NCBI GenBank assembly: GCA_023389175.1
Contig: JAEWEW010000173.1
Span: 1-26,172 of the forward strand
Direction: 5' to 3'
From: Pseudomonadota bacterium
GTDB lineage: Bacteria; Pseudomonadota; Gammaproteobacteria; Burkholderiales; Burkholderiaceae_E
DNA: 26,172 nt
In this document: positions 8,147 to 15,604 of the stretch, one piece after another
Numbering within the stretch: position 1 is the first letter of the stretch
How the letters are laid out: the number at the start of each line of letters is the position of its first letter
The notes under the pieces: model-generated
The model's input: the letters and a program-made list of their open reading frames with translations, nothing else
Told to the model about the DNA's origin: nothing
Databases searched by the model: none
Made by a program: the position numbers and the translations under genes

Positions 8147-8372
8147 GGTGGTGTTGACGATGCATGGCAACCTGCGGCGCTTGCTGCCGGAAGGAAGGGC
8201 GAGCCTGCGCCTGAGCGTTCCCGACGGCAGCACGGTGCGGGACCTGCTGGAACTGGTGGATGCCGCCGACGATGTCTGGCTCGCGGCGATCGACGGCAAG
8301 CCGGTGCCGTTCTCCAGGGCGCTGGCTCCGCTCGAGGAGGTCCACTGTCACGAACCGATCGAAGGCGGCTGA
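8139..8372 (+). CDS. MoaD/ThiS-like small sulfur-carrier or ubiquitin-fold protein
   Basis: This 77-residue beta-grasp protein starts at ATG 8139, inside the last codons of the large hydroxylase subunit. It runs VTLTMHGNLRRLLP-like at the start, has the central SVPDGSTVRDLLELV typical of MoaD/ThiS, and ends HEPIEGG. The C-terminal Gly-Gly is the group that is adenylated and thiocarboxylated in sulfur carriers. In molybdenum clusters such proteins often help sulfuration or cofactor synthesis; some act in thio-compound biosynthesis. No adenylating MoeB/ThiF enzyme is in the window. Its place between the Mo hydroxylase and fbiC fits a role in maturing the Mo enzyme or in the catabolic pathway, rather than in F420 synthesis. 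An earlier in-frame reading from 7965 overlaps the large subunit and was not used. Confidence 0.8.
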   Translation: MIEVVLTMHGNLRRLLPEGRASLRLSVPDGSTVRDLLELVDAADDVWLAAIDGKPVPFSRALAPLEEVHCHEPIEGG

Positions 8373-8380
8373 CGCCGGCG

Positions 8381-10927
8381 ATGCGCTCCAGCCGTCCAGT
8401 TCCTTCGCAGGCGTCCGCGGACCCCGCCAGGCCGCTCGTGCCGGATCGGTCCGACGCCGCGGAGGAAGCGAGAGACTGGCTGCGCCGGGCGGAGCAGCTG
8501 CCGCTCGAAACGCTCATGCGGCAGGCGGCCGCGGCCAAGCAGTCCTTTCACGCAGACCGGATCGGGCATTCGCGCAAGGTGTTCATCCCCCTGACGCGCC
8601 TGTGCCGCGACGTCTGCGGCTACTGCACCTTCGCCCGGACGCCCCGAGAGGTTGCGTCGCCCTATCTGAGCCCTGAAGCCGTCCTCCAGATCGCGAGAGC
8701 GGGCCGGGACGCAGGTTGCCGGGAGGCGCTCTTCACGCTGGGCGATCGCCCGGAGGCACGCTACCCGGCCGCCCGCGCTGCGCTCGCCGCGCTCGGATTC
8801 GACAGCACCGTCGACTACCTGGTGCATGTCTGCGATCGCGTACTCGAGGAAACCGGCCTGCTGCCGCATGTCAACGCGGGCGTGATGGATGCAGCGGAGA
8901 TCGCGCGCCTGCGACGAGTCAGCGTGTCGCAGGGACTGATGCTGGAATCGTCGTCTCTGCGGCTTTGCGAGCGGGGCGGTCCCCACTTCGGCTCGGTCGA
9001 CAAGCATCCGGCGGTGCGCCTGGCGATGATCGAGACCGCCGGTCGTCTCCAGGTGCCGTTCACCAGCGGCATCCTGATCGGAATCGGGGAGACCAGGCTG
9101 GAGCGGGTCTCGTCGCTGCTGGAGCTGCGCGATGCGCATGCCCGACACGGCCACCTGCAGGAGGTGATCGTCCAGAACTTCCTGGCGAAGCCGGACACGC
9201 GCATGGCCGCCGCCCCGGTGCCCGACGCGACAGAGCTGCTGTGGACCACCGCCATCGCGCGGCTGATACTGGGTCCGCAGATGAACCTGCAGGTTCCCCC
9301 GAACCTGAGCTTCGGGCGGTTCCCGGCGCTCGTCGCCGCCGGCATCAGCGACTGGGGCGGAATCTCCCCGGTGACTGCGGACCACGTCAATCCGGAGGCG
9401 CCCTGGCCGGCCCTCGACCGACTCGCCGCGGCCACCGAGTCCGCCGGTGCCACGCTGGTCGAGCGGCTGGCGATCTACCCTTCGTATGTGCGCGACGCGG
9501 ACCGCTGGGTCGACCCCGGAGTCGTCAGCCATCTCCTGCTGCACTCGGACGCCGACGGCTTTGCCGCAGACGAGCGGTTCGTCGTCGGCGCCGCTCTCGA
9601 CGCGAAGGATGTAGCCGGCATGCACTCCGCGCGGTCGCCGCGCCGAGCGGACCGTCGTCATGGTTCGCTCGACCGGCTCCTCGCACGGGCTTGCGCCGGT
9701 GACCGGCTCTGCGAGTTCGAGGTGGAGCGACTGTTCGGCGCTCGCGGCGGCGAAGTGGACGACATTGTCGCTGCGGCGGACTCTCTGCGCCGAACCGTGA
9801 ATGGCGACCGCGTCAGCTACGTGGTCAACCGCAATATCAACTACACCAACGTCTGCACGTTCTCCTGCAGCTTCTGCGCCTTCTCCAAGGGGAAGAGCCA
9901 TGACCACCTGCGCGGCAAGGCGTACGACCTGTCGTACGACGAGATCGCGCGCCGGGCCGACGAAGCCTGGCGGCGCGGGGCCACCGAGGTCTGCATGCAG
10001 GGCGGCATTCACCCCGCCTACACCGGCGACACCTACCTGGCCCTGTTGAGGACGGTCAAGCAGGCGGTGCCGCGAATGCACGTCCATGCGTTCTCGCCGC
10101 TCGAGGTGGTCCATGGCGCGACCACCCTCGGATTGTCCATTGCCCGCTACCTCGAGCGCCTGCAGGCCGCCGGCCTGGGGAGCCTGCCGGGCACGGCGGC
10201 GGAAATCTTGGACGACGAGGTCCGCGCGCTGATCTGCCCCGACAAGCTGTCCACGCGCCAATGGCTCGACGTCATCGCGACGGCCCATCAGGTCGGCCTG
10301 CCCACCACCTCCACCATCATGTTCGGTCATGTGGAGCGTTCGCGCAGCTGGGCCGCCCACCTCCTTCACCTTCGGGACCTGCAGGCGCGCACCGGCGGCC
10401 TGACCGAGTTCGTGCCGCTGCCGTTCGTGTCAATGGAGGCGCCGATGTTCCTGCGCGGCCGCGCGCGTCGCGGTCCGACCTGGCGCGAGACGGTGCTGAT
10501 GCACGCGGTCGGTCGCCTGGTGCTGCATCCGCTGGTGCCGAACGTACAGGCATCGTGGACGAAGCTCGGCACCGACCGGATCGAGGCCCTGCTTGACGCT
10601 GGCGTCAACGACCTCGGCGGCACGCTGATGAACGAGAGCATCTCCCGCGCCGCCGGGGCGCAGCACGGTCAGGAACTGCCGCCCGAGCAGATGGAAGCGC
10701 TGATCGTCGGCACAGGCCGGTCCGCCAGGCAGCGTACGACGCTCTATCGCGATGCGGACTCCGAGCGGCGTCGGCTGAGCCTGCGCGCCCCCGCACTGGC
10801 TCCGATCGTCCAGACGCCCCTGCGCCGCAAGTCGATCGGGAAGGCGACCGGTCGATACCCTTTTGCGGCCGCGCCGGGCGGATTGGTACCCTTGGTCAAA
10901 CACCCGCAGAACGAGGACAGCGCGTGA
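8381..10927 (+). CDS. fbiC: FO synthase FbiC (fused CofG and CofH radical-SAM domains)
   Basis: This 848-residue fused enzyme makes FO (7,8-didemethyl-8-hydroxy-5-deazariboflavin), the chromophore of F420, from tyrosine and 5-amino-6-ribitylaminouracil. Both halves carry a radical-SAM CX3CX2C cluster motif: Cys75-Cys79-Cys82 (LCRDVCGYCTF) in the CofG half and Cys492-Cys496-Cys499 (VCTFSCSFCAFSKGK) in the CofH half. HSRKVFIPLTRLCR, INYTNVCTF and VCMQGGIHPAYTGD are hallmark sequences. The fused arrangement and length match actinobacterial FbiC; many archaea have two separate proteins. ATG 8381 lies eight bases after the MoaD-like stop. The stop overlaps the GTG of fgd. Being embedded in a catabolic operon suggests F420 is made when that pathway is induced. 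Confidence 0.96.
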   Translation: MRSSRPVPSQASADPARPLVPDRSDAAEEARDWLRRAEQLPLETLMRQAAAAKQSFHADRIGHSRKVFIPLTRLCRDVCGYCTFARTPREVASPYLSPEAVLQIARAGRDAGCREALFTLGDRPEARYPAARAALAALGFDSTVDYLVHVCDRVLEETGLLPHVNAGVMDAAEIARLRRVSVSQGLMLESSSLRLCERGGPHFGSVDKHPAVRLAMIETAGRLQVPFTSGILIGIGETRLERVSSLLELRDAHARHGHLQEVIVQNFLAKPDTRMAAAPVPDATELLWTTAIARLILGPQMNLQVPPNLSFGRFPALVAAGISDWGGISPVTADHVNPEAPWPALDRLAAATESAGATLVERLAIYPSYVRDADRWVDPGVVSHLLLHSDADGFAADERFVVGAALDAKDVAGMHSARSPRRADRRHGSLDRLLARACAGDRLCEFEVERLFGARGGEVDDIVAAADSLRRTVNGDRVSYVVNRNINYTNVCTFSCSFCAFSKGKSHDHLRGKAYDLSYDEIARRADEAWRRGATEVCMQGGIHPAYTGDTYLALLRTVKQAVPRMHVHAFSPLEVVHGATTLGLSIARYLERLQAAGLGSLPGTAAEILDDEVRALICPDKLSTRQWLDVIATAHQVGLPTTSTIMFGHVERSRSWAAHLLHLRDLQARTGGLTEFVPLPFVSMEAPMFLRGRARRGPTWRETVLMHAVGRLVLHPLVPNVQASWTKLGTDRIEALLDAGVNDLGGTLMNESISRAAGAQHGQELPPEQMEALIVGTGRSARQRTTLYRDADSERRRLSLRAPALAPIVQTPLRRKSIGKATGRYPFAAAPGGLVPLVKHPQNEDSA

Positions 10928-11928
10928 TCACGATCGGATACAAGGCGTCTGCCGAACAATTCAGCCCGCAGGAGTTGCTGGAGTACGCCTGCCTGGCAGA
11001 ATCGGTAGGCTTCGACTCGGTTTTCGTCAGCGACCATTTCCAGCCGTGGCGCCACACCGACGGACACGCTCCGTTCTCGTTCGCCTGGCTCGGCGCCCTC
11101 GGCGCGCGGACTTCCCGAATCCGCATCGGCACCAGCGTCCTCACGCCGACGTTTCGCTACCACCCATCAATCGTGGCCCAGGCCTTCGGCACTTTGGGTG
11201 CGATGTTTCCCGGGCGAATGATTCTGGGCGTGGGTACCGGAGAGTCGCTGAACGAGGTTCCAGCCACCGGCGTGGCTTGGCCGGATTTCAAGGAGCGATT
11301 CGCGCGCATGCGCGAGGCGATCACCTTGATCCGGACGCTCTGGAGCGAGGAAAGAGTGAGCTTCGAGGGTACGTACTACCGGACCGGGAAGGCGACGATC
11401 TACGATCGGCCGCCCACCCCGATTCCCATCTACGTTGCCGCCGGCGGCGGCGTGGTCGCCAAGTACGCCGGCCGCGTCGGTGACGGCTTCATCTGCACCA
11501 GCGGCAAGGCGTCCGAGCTGTACCGCGACACCCTGTTGCCCGCCGTGGAGGCCGGTCTGGCCGCGAGCGGCCGTCCGGCGAGCGCGCTCGACCGGATGAT
11601 CGAGGTAAAGGTGTCCTACCACGAGGACGCCACTACGGCGCTCGAGGATACGCGGCACTGGGCGGCGCTTGCGCTGTCGGCCGACGAGAAGATGTCGGTG
11701 GAGGATCCGGTGGAGATGGAGCGGCTTGCCGCGCAGTTGCCGATCGAGAGGGCGGCCGGGCGATGGTTGGTGGCCTCCGATCCGGACGCGCATGTCGAGC
11801 AGATCCGGCCCTACGTCGAGATGGGATTCCGTCACCTCGTTTTCCATGCGCCGGGGCCCGACCAGGCCGGCTTTCTGCGGCTCTATGGCCGGGAGATCCT
11901 GCCGCGGTTGCGTTCCCGCTTCGGTTGA
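10924..11928 (+). CDS. fgd: F420-dependent glucose-6-phosphate dehydrogenase
   Basis: This 334-residue LLM-fold protein oxidises glucose-6-phosphate to 6-phosphogluconolactone while reducing F420 to F420H2. It is strikingly close to mycobacterial Fgd1 as I recall that sequence: GYKASAEQF at the N-terminus, VSDHFQPWRHTDGHAPFSF (35-53), GTSVLTPTFRYHP, GVGTGESLNE and GRVGDGFICTSGK. The F420/catalytic residues equivalent to Glu13, Asp39, His40, Trp44 and Glu109 of Fgd1 appear as Glu11, Asp37, His38, Trp42 and Glu107. The glucose-6-phosphate contacts equivalent to Thr195, Lys198, Lys259 and Arg283 appear as Thr192, Lys195, Lys256 and Arg280. It starts at GTG 10924, overlapping the fbiC stop as GTGA. 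It supplies F420H2 for the Mer-like enzyme upstream. A related F420 sugar or hydroxy-compound dehydrogenase is a lesser possibility. Confidence 0.92.
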   Translation: MITIGYKASAEQFSPQELLEYACLAESVGFDSVFVSDHFQPWRHTDGHAPFSFAWLGALGARTSRIRIGTSVLTPTFRYHPSIVAQAFGTLGAMFPGRMILGVGTGESLNEVPATGVAWPDFKERFARMREAITLIRTLWSEERVSFEGTYYRTGKATIYDRPPTPIPIYVAAGGGVVAKYAGRVGDGFICTSGKASELYRDTLLPAVEAGLAASGRPASALDRMIEVKVSYHEDATTALEDTRHWAALALSADEKMSVEDPVEMERLAAQLPIERAAGRWLVASDPDAHVEQIRPYVEMGFRHLVFHAPGPDQAGFLRLYGREILPRLRSRFG

Positions 11929-11979
11929 GCGCAGGGATTTCGGAAGACCACGGCCCCGGGCGCAATCCCGCCGCTGCGG
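11929..11979. other. Convergent gap between fgd and cofC
   Basis: This 51-base gap separates the stops of two convergent F420 operons. Partial inverted complementarity exists (GACC at 11946-11949 against GGTC at 11977-11980, just overlapping the cofC stop) around a GC-rich core, but there is no run of T on either strand, so I do not call a terminator. Confidence 0.4.
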
Positions 11980-12654
11980 TCAGCAAGTCGGCGGCTTGCC
12001 GAGCTCCTCCCGCAGCGCGCTGAGCAGCCTGAAGGAGTGCGTATCGGAAGGGCTGCTCATGAAAGCGTGCACGTCTGCAATCGAGTCGATGTCGAGGCCG
12101 ATGCCCGGAAGTCGGAGCACCTTGGGCTCGATCCCTTCCCTCCGGGCTGCAGCCAGATGCGGCTCGAAGCTGTCGTCGCCGTAGCTCAACGGCACTGCCC
12201 CGGGCGGTGCGCAGAGGATGGCGTTCGAGCCCCGGCCGTCATGGGCAGGCGAGATCACGAAGTCCGGCGCCGCGCCGCGCGCTGACAGGAGCGCGCGTAC
12301 CTCCGCGCTGCTGACGAGCGGAACATCTCCCGGTATCGACAGGATCGCGGCGCAACCTTCCCGCATCAGAATTCCCGCGGCACTTGTCACTGCCGCGGTA
12401 TGGCCCCCCAGGGCCCCTTCGGTGATGATGCGTGCGCCATGGTCGCGTCCCACTGAAGCCGTCGACGGGTCCGCGGTGACGAGGGCAATGCCGTCGAGCT
12501 CGCTGACCTGCGCCAGGGCCTCCAGGACATCGCACAGCATCGCCTTCGCCAGCGCCCGCCGGCACTCCGGGGCCAGGTGCTTCGAGAGCCGCTGCTTCGC
12601 AGCGGCGAAGCCCTTGGCGGGGACGATTGCCCAGGTCGGGGCGGTTTGCGTCAC
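11980..12654 (-). CDS. cofC: CofC: phospholactate-type guanylyltransferase of F420 biosynthesis
   Basis: This 224-residue nucleotidyltransferase activates a C3 phospho-acid (2-phospho-L-lactate, phosphoenolpyruvate or 3-phospho-D-glycerate depending on the lineage) with GTP for transfer to FO. Family signatures are AIVPAKGFAAAKQRLS (9-24), LSIPGDVPLVS with Asp110, GRGSNAIL (140-147), GDDSFEPHL (159-167) and GIGLDIDSIADVHAF. One difference stands out: the segment usually read GLNAAL is here GHTAAV (84-89), with Thr at the usual Asn. The start is GTG 12654, overlapping the cofD stop as GTGA. It is the last gene of the - strand cofE-cofD-cofC operon. The family call is strong; which phospho-acid it uses cannot be read from sequence alone. 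Confidence 0.92.
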   Translation of the reverse strand: MTQTAPTWAIVPAKGFAAAKQRLSKHLAPECRRALAKAMLCDVLEALAQVSELDGIALVTADPSTASVGRDHGARIITEGALGGHTAAVTSAAGILMREGCAAILSIPGDVPLVSSAEVRALLSARGAAPDFVISPAHDGRGSNAILCAPPGAVPLSYGDDSFEPHLAAARREGIEPKVLRLPGIGLDIDSIADVHAFMSSPSDTHSFRLLSALREELGKPPTC

Positions 12655-13721
12655 GGCCGCCCCCCCTTGCCGCGTTTACGCCGGACGCCACGCACGCGCT
12701 CGGCGAAGGCCAGAGTCGTCCTTGCGAGCTGCTCTCGATCGGCAATCGTCCGCATCAGGATGGGGGCGCAATGCACTGCCGGAGCGTGTTCTCCCGGGTT
12801 GCAGAGCGAACCCTCCGGCTGCCGGAGCCGGGATGCTTCCTCGCCTGCCGTCGGGGCGTCGAGAGGATCGATGACATAACCGTCGAGGACGTCGCCGTAG
12901 TGTTCGGCCACGGCAAGTGCGCCGGCCCGCAGTCCGAGTTCCTCCATCAGCTTGGCTGTCGGCCCCTTGACCGCCTTGCCACCGATGACCGGCGCCACGG
13001 CGATGCACGGCGCCGCGCAGTCCCGGATCGCTTCACGCACACCGGGCACCGCCAGGATCGGATCGATGCTGATGAACGGGTTGGAGGGACAGATGACGAC
13101 GGCGCGAAGCTCGGCGTCCGACAAGGCCTCGAGGAGGCCTTGCCCCGGGCTCGCGGTATCGGCGCCGACATATCGGATCGCGCTGACGGCGGGCTCGCAG
13201 CGCAGCCTCACGAAGTAGTCCTGGAAATCGAGCCAGCCGTCCGGCGTGCGCAGGGAGGTCCTCACGGGGCTGTCGCTCATCGGCACCACGCGCGTTGCCA
13301 CGCCCAGTCGCCTGCGGAAGTCGTCGGTGATGCGGGACAGCGAGTCACCGGCGCGCAGCCGCCGGCTGCGCTCGACATGGATTGCCAGGTCGCGATCGCC
13401 CAGCTTGAACCAGGTCTCGCCACCCAAGGCTTCCAGCGCAGACATGAAGTTCCAGCTCTCGCCTTTGCATCCCCAGCCGGTTTCGGGATTGTCCAGCCCT
13501 GCGAGCGTGTAGACCAGCGTATCGATGTCGGGCGATATCGAAAGCCCCAGGTGCTCGAAATCGTCCCCGGTGTTGGCGACGACGGTCAGGCTGCCGGGAC
13601 GCAGGACCCGGCTCAAGCCAAGCGCGAGCTTGGCGCCGCCGATGCCGCCGGACAGGGCGACCACTGGCCCTTCCATCCACGTGGAAGCGGAGTGGTTCAG
13701 GTCATGGTCTTGCTGGCTCAC
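12651..13721 (-). CDS. cofD: CofD: phospholactate (or analogue) transferase, forms F420-0
   Basis: This 356-residue transferase (CofD/FbiA) joins the activated C3 phospho-acid to FO, giving F420-0 or dehydro-F420-0. The signature ALSGGIGGAKLALGL (22-36) starts the core, followed by VVANTGDDFEHLGLSISPD (47-65), DIDTLVYTLAGL, GETWFKLGDRDLAIH and further on VVICPSNPFISIDPIL and GKAVKGPTAKLMEELG, all typical. The GTG at 13721 overlaps the cofE stop (GTGA). An ATG at residue 16, near 13676, would also leave the core intact, so the exact N-terminus is open. The C-terminal extension after about residue 300 is Arg/Lys-rich and unremarkable. It sits between cofE and cofC and is presumably transcribed with them. 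Confidence 0.94.
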   Translation of the reverse strand: MSQQDHDLNHSASTWMEGPVVALSGGIGGAKLALGLSRVLRPGSLTVVANTGDDFEHLGLSISPDIDTLVYTLAGLDNPETGWGCKGESWNFMSALEALGGETWFKLGDRDLAIHVERSRRLRAGDSLSRITDDFRRRLGVATRVVPMSDSPVRTSLRTPDGWLDFQDYFVRLRCEPAVSAIRYVGADTASPGQGLLEALSDAELRAVVICPSNPFISIDPILAVPGVREAIRDCAAPCIAVAPVIGGKAVKGPTAKLMEELGLRAGALAVAEHYGDVLDGYVIDPLDAPTAGEEASRLRQPEGSLCNPGEHAPAVHCAPILMRTIADREQLARTTLAFAERVRGVRRKRGKGGRP

Positions 13722-14485
13722 CTGAACAGATCCTCGCCGGCCGGCCGGACCAGCGCCTGCGCATTCGTCGCCGGCTGGGACCAGTCCAGCCCGCGCACGA
13801 GCACCACCGGAATGCCTTCGGCGGCTTCGCCGATGGCGAGCGCGGCGCCCGCGGCTACCTGATCGGCGAAACCGACCGTCGTGACTTCCAGCTTGCGAGC
13901 GAACAGGTCGGGTTCACCCCGCAGATCCACCAGCGCAGGAAGGCCCGAGACGCCGATGGCCACCCCGGTCGAGCCGCGGCGCCACGGCCGTCCGAAGCTG
14001 TCGCTGACCACGATCCCGATGTCGCAGCCGAAGCGGGCCATCAATCGTTCGCGCAGCATTTCTGCCGATGAATCCGGATCCTCGGGAAGGAGGAGGACTC
14101 GAGCGCGGCCGCCGGACGGTCCCACGTTCGAACTGTCGACACCCGCGTTCGCCATCACGAAGCCCAGCCGATGCTCCATGATCAGCAGGCCAGGTCGCTG
14201 GCGGACGACGCGGCGGGATTCGCCAAGAATCACCTCCACCAGTCGCTCATCCTTGCCCGTCTCCTTGGCGAGAGCAAGCGCCTTCGAAGACGGCTGGACC
14301 GCGTCGAGATAAACGAATCGATTCTCTGCCTTCGACACGATCTTCTGGGCGACGACGAGGACGTCCCGGTGCGCCAACTGGATCGCCAATCGTCGCAGCG
14401 CGGACTCGATCAACGCGGCCAGGTCATCGCCCGGCTCGACGAGGGGCAGGCCCTGCAGCGGTATGAACTGCAAGCGGCCATGCAC
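13718..14485 (-). CDS. cofE: CofE: F420-0:gamma-glutamyl ligase, single-domain
   Basis: This protein of about 255 residues adds gamma-linked glutamates to F420-0. Signatures are VLVVAQKIVSKAENR (42-56), GFVMANAGVDSSNV (108-121), GIVVSDSFGRPWRRG (157-171) and GFADQVAAGAALAIGEA (205-221). The length is that of stand-alone CofE; the C-terminal FMN nitroreductase-like domain of mycobacterial FbiB is absent. The frame is open further upstream into the lysR gene, but residues there do not look like CofE. I chose GTG 14485 because the conserved part begins right after it; TTG 14512 is an alternative. Neither has a strong ribosome-binding site. It is first in the cofE-cofD-cofC operon, and its stop overlaps the cofD GTG. 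Confidence 0.92.
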   Translation of the reverse strand: MHGRLQFIPLQGLPLVEPGDDLAALIESALRRLAIQLAHRDVLVVAQKIVSKAENRFVYLDAVQPSSKALALAKETGKDERLVEVILGESRRVVRQRPGLLIMEHRLGFVMANAGVDSSNVGPSGGRARVLLLPEDPDSSAEMLRERLMARFGCDIGIVVSDSFGRPWRRGSTGVAIGVSGLPALVDLRGEPDLFARKLEVTTVGFADQVAAGAALAIGEAAEGIPVVLVRGLDWSQPATNAQALVRPAGEDLFR

Positions 14486-14591
14486 GGCTGCAGGGCCGTC
14501 GGACTTCTTCAAGGGAGTAGGGCGGGTCGAATGGCAGCCGATGATAGCGTAGAGGCGCCCTGGGGTCGCGCGGGTCGGTTTCGTTGCCCAT
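14486..14591 (-). other. Leader region upstream of cofE
   Basis: On the - strand a TATCAT that could be a -10 box lies near 14541-14546, but no convincing -35 box is found. The stretch carries no other gene. It is the likely place for a cofE promoter if cofE is not transcribed from lysR. Confidence 0.3.
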
Positions 14592-15560
14592 TCATCGAGC
14601 TGCGCGCAGCGGTTTCGCACCGCTACCGAGCTGCCCTTTCCCTTCCAGCAACTCCCGCCTCTGCTCCAGCCACGGCGCCATGAAGCCGAGGAACGCCCGG
14701 ACACGCGCGACCCGCCGCAGGTCCGGATGCGTCAGGAGCCAGAGCGCAGACGCCATCTCGGGTATCGCCGGGCCAAGTCGCGAAAGCGCCGTGTCCGCAT
14801 CGCCGAGATAGCAGGGAAGCGGCGCAACGCCGAGGCCCGCCCTGGCCGCCGCCTGCAAGGCAAGCAGGGAGCTGCTTCGGAACACGATCCGCTCAGGCGG
14901 CACGTGCTGGCCCATCCAGGTGGACGCCCCGAGATGCGCCAGGCTCTCGTCCAGCCCGAGCCAATCGTGCGCTTCGAGGGAACGGGTCTCGCCGCGGCCG
15001 GCCAGGTATGCCGGCGCAGCATAGGGCGCCATCGCGATCGCCGCGAGCCGTCGCCCCACGAGATGGTCCGGCACGGCGAGCGAGGGCCGGATCGCCACGT
15101 CCGCATCCCGCCTGGTCAGCGTGAAGAACGCATTGGCGGCGACCAGCTCGAGCGTGATCTCCGGATGAGCTGACCGGAAGGCGGCCAGGCCGGGCGCGAC
15201 GAAGTCCACCAGCGTATCCGTCGTGGTGATCCGCACGACACCCGATGGCCGCAGGTCCTCGCCGGCGAGCTGGCGCTCCAGCGCCGCAAGGCCCTCGAGC
15301 AACGACGTCGCCGTGGCGATGGCGGCCTCGCCCGCGGGCGTCGGCGTGTAGCCGTCCCGCGCGCGCTCGAAGAGGCGCACGCCCAATCGCTTCTCCAGGG
15401 CACCGAGCCGGCGAAAGGCCGTCGAATGGTCGACGCCCAATCGCCGCGCCGCGCCGGCCAGCGTGCCGGCTTCGCCGATCGCGCGGGCGAGTTGCAGGTC
15501 CTCCAGTCCGATCAGGCCGTTGCGGCCGACCGGCTCGTTCGATCCTGGCGTCGATTGCAA
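14592..15560 (-). CDS. LysR-family transcriptional regulator
   Basis: This 322-residue regulator has an N-terminal winged helix-turn-helix at about 18-76 (LEDLQLARAIGEAGTLAGAA, RRLGVDHSTAFRRLGALEKR, LGVRLFERARDGYTPT) and a LysR substrate-binding domain from about 105 (SGVVRITTTDTLVDFVAPGL). The start is an unusual TTG at 15560: no ATG or GTG lies in frame before an upstream stop, and a GGAAAG element precedes it by about six bases. The gene is divergent from the glutathione S-transferase at 15675, the classic arrangement for a LysR regulator and its target, so it likely controls that gene. It ends about 107 bases before cofE on the same strand, so read-through into cofE is conceivable. The ligand is unknown. 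Confidence 0.9.
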   Translation of the reverse strand: MQSTPGSNEPVGRNGLIGLEDLQLARAIGEAGTLAGAARRLGVDHSTAFRRLGALEKRLGVRLFERARDGYTPTPAGEAAIATATSLLEGLAALERQLAGEDLRPSGVVRITTTDTLVDFVAPGLAAFRSAHPEITLELVAANAFFTLTRRDADVAIRPSLAVPDHLVGRRLAAIAMAPYAAPAYLAGRGETRSLEAHDWLGLDESLAHLGASTWMGQHVPPERIVFRSSSLLALQAAARAGLGVAPLPCYLGDADTALSRLGPAIPEMASALWLLTHPDLRRVARVRAFLGFMAPWLEQRRELLEGKGQLGSGAKPLRAAR

Positions 15561-15574
15561 GCTTGGCTTTCCGA

Positions 15575-15604
15575 TTCACCGTATTCGCTTGCGGAGACTA
15601 TCAG
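15575..15604 (+). promoter_or_regulatory. Candidate promoter for the glutathione S-transferase gene in the divergent lysR-gst gap
   Basis: TTCACC (15575-15580) and TATCAG (15599-15604) are each four of six matches to the sigma-70 boxes, 18 bases apart. They lie within the 114-base gap between the divergent lysR and gst genes, where a LysR operator is also expected. No clean T-N11-A dyad was seen, so this is weak. Confidence 0.3.

Noticed and set aside
8348..10369. A long open frame on the - strand opposite fbiC (about 670 codons)
   Set aside because: It mirrors a certain gene, has no recognisable motif and is rich in Arg/Gly/His as expected for antisense of GC-rich coding DNA.
11929..11985. 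Bidirectional terminator between fgd and cofC
   Set aside because: Only a partial, mismatched inverted repeat and no T run on either strand.
12627..13862. A + strand frame of about 410 codons opposite cofD and cofC
   Set aside because: The - strand encodes two clear F420 proteins; the + frame has no family signature and no ribosome-binding site context.
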